Shown piece by piece: positions 1-4,975 of a DNA stretch of 6,664 nt (its first letter is position 1; the number at the start of each line of letters is the position of its first letter). This stretch comes from Chromatiaceae bacterium. GTDB taxonomy: Bacteria; Pseudomonadota; Gammaproteobacteria; Chromatiales; Chromatiaceae. The notes beneath the pieces are model-generated. The model was not told the DNA's origin, did not search any database, and saw nothing but the letters and a program-made list of their open reading frames with translations. The stretch covers positions 1 to 6,664 of the forward strand of contig JADKCI010000008.1 in the NCBI GenBank assembly GCA_016714645.1. The letters are read 5' to 3'. The position numbers and the translations under genes are program-made.

Positions 1-1
1 A

Positions 2-106
2 ATGCGCAAAATCCTGGACGAGCGCCCGTTTATCCAAGATATTAAAAACATGTGGCAACAGGTTAAAGCTGGCGAAATTCTTCCCGAAAATCCTTGGGAG
101 GATTAA
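2..106 (+). CDS. C-terminal end of an unrecognised protein (partial)
   Basis: This frame is open from the window edge to a TAA stop and gives 34 residues ending in PENPWED. An ATG happens to lie at the first complete codon, but no ribosome binding site can be judged because the upstream sequence is missing, so this is probably the tail of a longer gene. The residues are charged and soluble in character (for example ILDERPFIQDIKNMW). I do not recognise the family. The stop lies one base from the stop of the convergent signal peptidase gene, and there is no room for a terminator between them. That tight convergence supports both ends being real gene ends. The function is unknown. Confidence 0.45.
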   Translation: MRKILDERPFIQDIKNMWQQVKAGEILPENPWED

Positions 107-107
107 C

Positions 108-653
108 TTATTGGACGGGCTTTAACAAGCTATCCACTACAAGTTGGTGTTTCTGATCTATTCCCAATAGCACCAGCCGTACTTTGCCGACCAGCTGCTG
201 TTCCGCTATTCCGCCAAAACTGCGGCTGTCAAGGCTAACACGGCGGTTGTCCCCTAACATATAGAACAAGTCATGGTGTTGCAGCTCGCCATCCGGCCAG
301 TTTGATAGTCGCTTCACCAGCCACTGACCTTCACCATCGTGTTGGAAAACCACCACGTCATTCAGCTGCGGAGCCACGTCTCGATAGACCCAGGTATCCA
401 ACAAGATAAAATGGCCAGGTTTTAACGTAGGGTACATTGACATACTTGGCACGAAGTAAATATGAATGCCCAACCAGTGATGTTTGTAGATAAAACCGCA
501 CGAGAAAATTACCAGACTAACCAACATAAAGCCCGCCGTGTAAGTGACTTGTGCAAAACGTCGTTTAGCGAGAGATAGTGGGCTGGTGAAGCACAGTCCG
601 AGACTGAGAAGGTAGAGGATCGCTGTCATCCCCAGAAAAAGCCGGATACCCAA
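108..653 (-). CDS. lepB: Signal peptidase I, S26 family (catalytic part)
   Basis: This encodes a membrane-anchored serine protease that removes signal peptides from exported proteins on the outer face of the inner membrane. The 181-residue product has two hydrophobic segments (about residues 5-22 and 36-56). The family boxes follow in order: SMSMYPTLKPG with nucleophile Ser72, LVKRLSNWPDGE with general base Lys114, and the GDNRRVSLDSRSFG box at residues 134-147. All catalytic elements are present. The first possible start is TTG at 653; the first ATG would be residue 9. A weak GTGAGG lies upstream of the TTG. LepB proteins of this type often carry an extra N-terminal segment with an LLSxLVPGxG motif, and such a segment is found just upstream in another frame (667-813). 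The true gene is therefore probably longer and frameshifted. The family call is firm; whether a functional protein is made is uncertain. Confidence 0.85.
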   Translation of the reverse strand: MGIRLFLGMTAILYLLSLGLCFTSPLSLAKRRFAQVTYTAGFMLVSLVIFSCGFIYKHHWLGIHIYFVPSMSMYPTLKPGHFILLDTWVYRDVAPQLNDVVVFQHDGEGQWLVKRLSNWPDGELQHHDLFYMLGDNRRVSLDSRSFGGIAEQQLVGKVRLVLLGIDQKHQLVVDSLLKPVQ

Positions 654-666
654 GGGTTCGAAAACC

Positions 667-813
667 TCACGTGACCCACACAGGAAGGCCGGTAGCTGCG
701 AGCAAACAGATCTGCACGGCGCAGGCCAGTTGCCATCGGCCGATCAACATGAGTCCGGCGCCTGGCACCAGGGTAGAGAGTAGGACAGCAGAGGAGCGAG
801 TGAGTAGATTCAT
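667..813 (-). pseudogene. Detached N-terminal membrane segment of the signal peptidase
   Basis: An ATG at 813 opens a 48-codon frame. It contains LLSTLVPGAGLMLIGRW (residues 11-27) and a following hydrophobic stretch, and ends at TGA 13 nt before the TTG of the S26 gene. The motif resembles the LLSLLVPGLGQLYNGxW segment that precedes the catalytic domain in some proteobacterial signal peptidases. Read through with one frame change near 667-680, the two pieces would give a continuous N-terminal multi-membrane region leading into the LepB domain. I infer that this is one gene broken by a small indel (one extra base or two missing bases). The alternative is a separate small membrane protein translated just ahead of lepB. 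There is no clear ribosome binding site before the ATG. The plus-strand frame across the same DNA is considered a shadow up to about position 800. Confidence 0.5.
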
Positions 814-1105
814 TTTAGGGTCGGCTAGCGGTCTGTCTACGAGTTTAGCGGTAACGGTGCCATTAATCGAAAATGGTTTTTGGCTTTGCGTGCCAGCCTC
901 CGAGCGTTCGCCCGTGATCGTGACGGTTAACGGGGAAGCCGTTTCAGAGGAGGATGTCGCGCGCATGATCACGCGCACGTTTGCGCAATCCGAACAGATC
1001 CTGCTGAATGATATGGTCAAACAGAAAGTGGTGCAGAGCCTGTTCGCCGGCCGGGCCATGAAGCAGACACACCAGTGCGTTTTAAAATGTCACCCGCAAA
1101 GGTGA
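800..1105 (+). CDS. Truncated SurA/PpiC-like periplasmic chaperone N-terminus
   Basis: The 101-residue frame has a hydrophobic N-terminus (about residues 4-30) and then PVIVTVNGEAVSEEDV (residues 38-53). A helical stretch follows, ending LNDMVKQKVVQSLFAGRAM. The pattern of V-x-VNGExVSxxD, then helices, then a conserved hydrophobic/basic helix is that of the N-terminal chaperone domain of parvulin-type peptidyl-prolyl isomerases (SurA_N-like). Those proteins assist folding of exported proteins in the periplasm. No PpiC catalytic domain follows: after residue 87 (near position 1060) the translation becomes low-complexity and stops, so the gene is cut. I chose the GTG at 800 because GAGGAG lies just upstream (spacing only 3 nt) and because the sequence further upstream is antisense to the signal peptidase segment. 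An ATG at 749 is an alternative start. The family assignment is by motif only. Confidence 0.4.
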   Translation: MSRFILGSASGLSTSLAVTVPLIENGFWLCVPASERSPVIVTVNGEAVSEEDVARMITRTFAQSEQILLNDMVKQKVVQSLFAGRAMKQTHQCVLKCHPQR

Positions 1106-1112
1106 AAGTGGA

Positions 1113-1983
1113 CTATCCGGCGTCGGGGTCAATTCCAGCTTTTTTAAGCAGCGCCCGTAGTCGCTCCTGCTCAAGGAGAGCCATCTCTTTGGCTTTGCGC
1201 TCTTCTTCCTTGGCTATGCGCTCTTCTCCCTGTTTCCTCACAGCTTCCGCATGTTTCGCCAAGGCCTCTTCAAGCAAAGCCTGCTGGGTTTTTTCTTCCC
1301 GAATCGCATTTTCCCGTGCCTGATAGAGGTGGTAGGCTTGTTCTTTTTCAGAGAATCGTTGTAGTGTGGCCATGGCTTGTCTCAGTTCCGGTGTATTCAA
1401 TTGGGCAGGCAGTTCCGACCAGTTTTTGGCTTCCCTGAAAAAAAGCATCCATCGATCTTCCATGCTTGCGATGGTGGCTGTCTGACATTTGTCCAATTCT
1501 CAGATATGCAGGCTGCAATGGTCATTTAAAATTTTCTGCTGTGCCAGATCCGCCATTTGAAAATGGTGATGGGCTACGGTAGTTGACGGGAACAGGTTGT
1601 CGGCCAATAGCCAGATGGAAATGACCGGATGCAGATCAGTATACTGCTCACCGTCCTGTAATTGCGCCGCATAGATATCACTCCAGGTATAAAGCATCCT
1701 GGCAGGCAGATGCGGGAATATCGCCATCTGGATTTCAATCTGGAAGAGTCTTTGTTGATCGTCTTGCGCTTTGATATCAACAATCGAGAGTTTATCCCCG
1801 ATAAATTCCTTTTCGTTGTAGGGATTGAGGATATCCACCACCGTTATCGGGGAGTCGGGTTTAATCACGCTGTTGAGAAAACTGATCAGTAGGGGTTTAT
1901 TGTTTTCAGCACCGAGAATGGCCTTGACAATCGATCTGGGGGTTGATGCGGTGTTTCAATGACGCGGCCTCTTCAGCTGTCTT
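1113..1983 (-). pseudogene. Decayed Rpn-family PD-(D/E)XK nuclease / transposase-like protein
   Basis: The intact family encodes proteins of about 290-300 residues with an N-terminal PD-(D/E)XK nuclease fold, linked to RecA-independent recombination. Three segments are visible here. The first reads LKHRINPQIDC. The second runs KAILGAENNKPLLISFLNS, then NPYNEKEFIGDKLSIVDIKA and QRLFQIEIQM (the acidic D and ExQ positions of the nuclease core), then the LPARMLYTWSDIYA region. The third reads ELDKCQTATIASMEDRWMLFFREA and ends in a charged coiled coil (about 1130-1330). Three lesions are apparent. The codon where a start is expected after AGGAG is AAG (1981-1983). The family motif QIDCVFKA is reduced to QIDC-KA with a frame change at 1926/1927, consistent with loss of 5 nt. 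An in-frame TGA lies at 1500-1502 between HI and ELD. With the 5 nt restored the length would be about 291 residues, which is normal. It follows the lipoprotein gene in the same direction after 17 nt. Confidence 0.8.
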
Positions 1984-1987
1984 CCTT

Positions 1988-1992
1988 CTCCT
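1988..1992 (-). promoter_or_regulatory. Orphaned ribosome binding site of the rpn-like pseudogene
   Basis: AGGAG on the minus strand is followed by AAGG and then AAG ACA GCT GAA, which is in frame with the nuclease N-terminus. The AAG stands exactly where an ATG start would be expected, so I infer a lost start codon. The next possible start in frame is a TTG at 1957-1959 with no suitably spaced ribosome binding site. Confidence 0.4.
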
Positions 1993-2000
1993 AAATTATA

Positions 2001-3083
2001 CTATCTCCAACTCAAATTTTCGTGCACACATAAACCGTGAATAAGATATCCACTATCGCTAACGTATTCTAATTGAAACACATCATCGCTTTGAAAATTA
2101 TAAGGCGAATCCCAAGTGTATTCGGGATTAGTATGGCCCCATAGATCAGGTAATTCAGCATTTTTGGCCACTGAACGAATTAAAAGTGTATCTCTCCCCA
2201 AACAGATATTGGCGGGGAATGATGCAGCTGTCACGGCCAAAAACTGACCATCTGGTGACCAGGCGATACCCCCAGTAATAACTGTAATGTCTGATTTCGT
2301 AATTTGTACAAGACCAGTGCCGTCTAGATTCATGACATACAATTGGCGATCGTCATACAAAGTGAATGCAACCTTCGTATTGTCCGGACTAACCGTCATA
2401 TAGAGAGGCGTCGTAATACTATCAGAGCTCCGCATGAAGCTCTTCAGCAATCGTGGCTGACTTCCCAAAACATCATCCAGGATATAAAGGCCCCGTTTGG
2501 AAAAACTAATGAGCAACCTCCCATCCTGAGTCCATGCCCAACTGCTATGAATCCAGTTGTTTTCTTCGTCATCCTCAATATCGCGCAGTATCGTACCGCT
2601 TCGATCATAGATCCTCAGCTCTCTTGCCCGACCGTATGGAATGTTGTAGAAACCATACGGTTCCACTCCAGCCGCTATGAATTGCTTATCGGGAGATTGC
2701 TGAGCTAAACCAGTCGCATAAGACTCTATTGAGAAACTGCTAATCACCTTTTCATGGTTATCCATAATAACAATTTTTTCAAAAAAAACCTGGTCTGTTC
2801 GGATATTCAGCGTGTGTTCCGTACCATCATTCGATGTAGATAAAGCCAATAGAGGAGGGCGTCCGACCCCCATATTTTTTATGACGGGATTGGTCAGGTC
2901 TATGCTTTCAAAACCACTAGTCCCGAAGTAATACAAGGTCCCTTGTAAACCCATATTGGGCAAGTCCCCATTAATTTCACCGGTACCCGGAGCTGCTCCG
3001 CCGGAACCGCCCCCTCCACAAGCCGCACTCGAAGCAATTACTGTTACCGCAATTAAACGCCAGACCCACTTACCTGTATACAT
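2001..3083 (-). CDS. Lipoprotein with TolB/WD40-like beta-propeller repeats
   Basis: The 360-residue product starts with a signal peptide (basic KWVWR, hydrophobic core at about 9-20) and a lipobox SAAC with the acylated cysteine at residue 22. A glycine-rich linker (GGGGSGG, 23-29) follows. The lipoprotein would be anchored by signal peptidase II processing. The rest contains propeller-type blades marked by QSPDK (129-133), WTQDG (184-188), VSPDN (231-235) followed by KVAFTLYDDRQLYVMNLDG, and WSPDGQFLAV (275-284). This is the Tyr/Trp-SPDG pattern of TolB-like propellers. The family is diverse and the ligand cannot be predicted. The ATG is preceded by AAGGA (3091-3095) at 7-nt spacing. The decayed nuclease gene lies 17 nt downstream in the same direction. 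No stop or frame change interrupts the gene, making it the best-preserved CDS in the window. Confidence 0.85.
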   Translation of the reverse strand: MYTGKWVWRLIAVTVIASSAACGGGGSGGAAPGTGEINGDLPNMGLQGTLYYFGTSGFESIDLTNPVIKNMGVGRPPLLALSTSNDGTEHTLNIRTDQVFFEKIVIMDNHEKVISSFSIESYATGLAQQSPDKQFIAAGVEPYGFYNIPYGRARELRIYDRSGTILRDIEDDEENNWIHSSWAWTQDGRLLISFSKRGLYILDDVLGSQPRLLKSFMRSSDSITTPLYMTVSPDNTKVAFTLYDDRQLYVMNLDGTGLVQITKSDITVITGGIAWSPDGQFLAVTAASFPANICLGRDTLLIRSVAKNAELPDLWGHTNPEYTWDSPYNFQSDDVFQLEYVSDSGYLIHGLCVHENLSWR

Positions 3084-3090
3084 CTTTAAT

Positions 3091-3095
3091 TCCTT
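3091..3095 (-). promoter_or_regulatory. Ribosome binding site of the lipoprotein gene
   Basis: AAGGA on the minus strand lies 7 nt before the ATG at 3083 and fixes this start. No convincing sigma-70 promoter is visible in the roughly 100 nt upstream. Confidence 0.6.
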
Positions 3096-3188
3096 TTACC
3101 ATCTGCGATGTTTGCATGAAGGCAAATGCCCATCAGGGAACAAAAGCCAAATTCTTTTCATTCTAACTGGAGTTCAAAATGAATAACA

Positions 3189-3204
3189 CTAGGGTTTACC
3201 CTAG
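3189..3204. repeat. Perfect 6-bp inverted repeat CTAGGG-TTTA-CCCTAG
   Basis: The 16 bases form a perfect hairpin-capable inverted repeat with a 4-nt loop, about 105 nt upstream of the lipoprotein start. There is no T-run after it, so it is not a typical terminator. Its right arm ends in CTAG, immediately before a sequence that resembles an IS5-family end. The role is unknown. Confidence 0.5.
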
Positions 3205-3654
3205 GGCGTGTTGACGCTTGCTCTTAATATTGAAGTTCTCACAGTGAACCTCCGGCAAGCGGTAGAACTGTTAGCTGCACGTATCGTTCGTCTTCCCCAA
3301 CAGCGGCGGATTTCCCCGAATTTCAGGCAGGACGGCTTCCACATTACCCTTTTCGAGGCTTGGTCAGCGCACACTACTCGTTACAGCCTGTCTGCTCGCT
3401 GTAACCCAATGGACCCTCAACACCAATGTCAGCAACTTAAGCAGCTAGTCAGGAAGTCTGTCCTAACGCAATTATGTATTGGCAATGATGGGTGACGGAT
3501 TTCAGCCATTCAAGCCAGCAATGACGCAAGACTGCCTTCGGTTTTTTGCACTGTACAGAAATTTTCAGGCGACCTCACCGGATTACAGGCGAGTGCGAGC
3601 CGACCACCCGATGGAGTCTGTTTGCGGATAATGGGTTGCCGATCTGTTGGTGCG
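3205..3654. other. Noncoding stretch, possibly remnant insertion-sequence DNA
   Basis: No convincing gene is present in these 450 nt. A plus-strand frame from 3208 to 3495 has no recognisable domain and unnatural composition, and I do not call it. The left edge (GGCGTGTTGACGCTT directly after CTAG) resembles the terminal sequence of IS5-family elements of the IS427 type, which duplicate a CTAG-like target. The right part, from about 3560, is downstream of the IS4-type transposase stop and probably includes that element's end. I could not find a matching opposite terminal repeat for either element. Confidence 0.3.
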
Positions 3655-4184
3655 TTACATCGTGCGCTTGTAACCTTCACAGCCGCGCGTACCCGGACGG
3701 CGATGCTTGCGCGGAAACGAACGTCCCGGGCGGATCGCCACGGTGCTGCGTGCCAGTTTCTGCAGCAAGGTGCATAGCGAATCCTGCAGCGGGTTGATCA
3801 GCAGGACTACCAGGGTGTTCTTCAGACGTGACAGGGCCTGGGTGTAGTTGACCTTCCACGGGTGCTTGCTGCCGGCGTGCCGTTGATCCACGGTGGCCTG
3901 GGCGCTGGCGCAGAAGAGGGAGGCCAGGTTATTCAGCAGTACCTGTGAATAAAAATCCTGCTGTACTGCCTGCGGCGTGCGCCCGCTGAAGTTCTGCAGT
4001 TCATGCGACTGTTTGAGTTGGCGATAGTCGGTTTCCACACCCCAGCGCAGGTGGTAAAGTGCCTTGAACAGGGTAGCCGGATAGCGCTCCCCGTCCAGCA
4101 GTGACGTGGCCAGCACTTCAATCTCGCCGCTGTCCAGAATGACCTTGATCAGACGCAGCGGCACCACGGCGTCCGGATCCACAT
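3655..4184 (-). pseudogene. IS4-family transposase, C-terminal fragment
   Basis: The frame reads from about VDPDAVVPLRLIKV, through GEIEVLATSLLDGERYP, to LYHLRWGVETDYRQLK at 4012-4056. It ends in GRSFPRKHRRP...YKRTM and TAA. The Y-(2)-R-(3)-E-(6)-K signature of IS4-type DDE transposases matches exactly: YxxRxxxE then K seven positions on. It therefore holds the third catalytic acidic residue, the glutamate of DDE. The two catalytic aspartates and the N-terminus are absent, because the sequence upstream of about 4184 belongs to another gene. The fragment is roughly 175 residues, against 400 or more for full family members, and cannot be active. An ATG-like start used to open this frame at 4266 is not meaningful, since that part is read out of frame from foreign DNA. 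Confidence 0.8.
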
Positions 4185-4261
4185 GCCGTTGTAGAGCAGG
4201 TAGATGGAGCGGCCTTCGTGCACGCCCAGCACCGGTGAATCGGCGGTGCCGGTGAAGCCGC
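4185..4261 (-). pseudogene. Short fragment resembling a site-specific DNA methyltransferase
   Basis: In a third minus-strand frame this stretch reads FTGTADSPVLGVHEGRSIYL followed by LYNG. I recall this pattern from a family of adenine-type site-specific DNA methyltransferases (PVLGVHEGRSIYLLYNGI). It is flanked on one side by IS1182 coding sequence and on the other by IS4 coding sequence, and it matches neither family. It is also GC-richer than the IS1182 piece beside it. Only about 25 codons are present, so the identification rests on a single motif and memory of the family. If correct, it is a gene scrap captured between two transposon deletions. Confidence 0.4.
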
Positions 4262-4564
4262 CGCAAGTCGCTCGGTTAACCACATCAGTTCAATATTACG
4301 GTTCGCCTCCCGCTCTAATCGACGTGAGGATTGAATGTGATTCAGGTAACCGTACAGATATAACTTAAGCAGCATGGCGGGATGATAATTAGGTCTGCCA
4401 GTATCCTTCGGCACGACACCGAGAAAGCCTAGCGCTTTCAGGTCGAGTTCATTAACAAATACATCAATAACTCTGACAGGGTTATCTGCACTGACGAAGT
4501 CATCTAGAACTTCTGGGAAAAATGTGGCTTGAGAACGACTATTACCTGGAATATGGTGGGACAT
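4262..4564 (-). pseudogene. IS1182-family transposase, N-terminal fragment
   Basis: From an ATG at 4564 the frame gives MSHHIPGNSRSQATFFPEVL, then VSADNPVRVIDVFVNELDL, YHPAMLLKLYLYGYL, QSSRRLEREANRNIELMWLT and ERLA. This is the N-terminal (DUF772-type) domain typical of IS1182-family transposases, about 101 codons of a protein that is usually over 400 residues. The expected continuation (PDFKTIADFRR or similar) is missing, and the frame runs into unrelated sequence at about 4261. The DDE catalytic domain is entirely absent. No strong ribosome binding site precedes the ATG, as is common for these elements. Confidence 0.85.
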
Positions 4565-4715
4565 GACAGTTCACAGTGTTGGATTTTAAACTGTTGATAT
4601 TTTACCAAAATTCTCATGCCTGGAATATTATTTATCGGATTAATTGGTCAGATAAATCAGTTTTTCACGACAAAAAATAGACCATAGTTTTCACACAGTC
4701 TGGCGACAAACCGGT
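4565..4715 (-). other. Probable upstream end region of the IS1182-type element
   Basis: There is no gene here. The stretch is AT-rich and includes TTTTCACACAGTCTGGCG (4688-4705), which resembles sequences I associate with IS1182-type element ends. The outer end of the element is therefore likely near 4690-4715. Without the opposite end, which is deleted, the terminal repeat cannot be confirmed. Confidence 0.3.
4630..4657. repeat. 28-bp imperfect palindrome upstream of the IS1182 transposase
   Basis: Perfect 7-bp arms ATTTATC (4630-4636) and GATAAAT (4651-4657) enclose a core, GATTAATTGGTC, that is itself largely symmetric if G-T pairs are allowed. In all, 22 of 28 positions agree with the reverse complement. 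It could be an operator or a cruciform near the promoter of the transposase on the minus strand, 66-93 nt ahead of its ATG. Confidence 0.4.
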
Positions 4716-4938
4716 CATAAGCGTGGCCATCCCGATAGCGTTACCAAAGCACGCATAGCGGACATCCCGCCGATCTCGTTGTGGACGATACAAAGCAATT
4801 CGCGGGCGGATCTTACCTGTCACAAGACAATTGACAGTCTTGGTGAATTCTTTCACCGGCATCTCTGTCTGAATTTTCGGGGATACCGACGCTAAGCCCT
4901 TTCTACCCTAGGACACTCCCATAACACCTGATCAATCT
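4716..4938. other. Noncoding stretch between IS1182 and IS91 elements
   Basis: No recognisable gene. A 65-codon minus-strand frame (4665-4862) has no known motif, runs through the presumed IS1182 end, and is not called. The rightmost part is likely the left (terIS) end of the IS91-type element, but the boundary cannot be fixed because IS91 elements lack ordinary terminal inverted repeats and target duplications. Confidence 0.35.
4817..4842. repeat. Two overlapping alternative hairpins
   Basis: CTGTCA (4817-4822) can pair with TGACAG (4832-4837), and CAAGAC (4823-4828) can pair with GTCTTG (4837-4842). Both stems are perfect 6-mers. They overlap, so they exclude each other. The function is unknown; the location is near the presumed left end of the IS91-type element. 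Confidence 0.35.
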
Positions 4939-4941
4939 GTA

Positions 4942-4961
4942 TACTGTTCATGCATACAGTA
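4942..4961 (+). promoter_or_regulatory. LexA operator (SOS box) of the IS91-type transposase
   Basis: TACTGTTCATGCATACAGTA has two perfect 6-bp half-sites, TACTGT and ACAGTA, separated by 8 nt. This is the gammaproteobacterial LexA consensus layout. As I recall them, the E. coli sulA and recA boxes have the same half-sites and a similar centre ending in CAT. The box ends 14 nt before the transposase ATG. A possible -10 hexamer TATACT (4940-4945) overlaps its left half, while no good -35 is seen. LexA bound here should block transcription, so the transposase would be expressed when RecA-driven LexA cleavage occurs after DNA damage. The site match is directly visible; regulation is inferred. 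Confidence 0.75.
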
Positions 4962-4975
4962 TCAAGGATTGAATC

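Noticed and set aside
671..799. Plus-strand coding upstream of the GTG at 800
   Set aside because: It is antisense to the recognisable signal peptidase membrane segment and its translation has no domain-like features.
1500..1502. Possible TGA read-through or recoding in the Rpn-like gene
   Set aside because: No supporting context such as a selenocysteine-type stem was seen, and the same gene also has a frameshift and a lost start codon, so simple decay is more economical.
2343..2708. Plus-strand frame of 121 codons within the lipoprotein gene
   Set aside because: The opposite strand has a lipobox, propeller repeats and a ribosome binding site; this frame has none.
3208..3495. A 95-codon plus-strand frame
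   Set aside because: No ribosome binding site, no motif, and its start lies inside a sequence resembling an insertion-sequence end.
3509..3520. 12-base inverted match (TGCTGGCTTGAA) to 6641-6652
   Set aside because: About one such match is expected by chance in a window of this size, and flanking bases do not extend it.
4665..4862. A 65-codon minus-strand frame
   Set aside because: It crosses the presumed end of the IS1182-type element and shows no known motif; it is likely a chance open frame.
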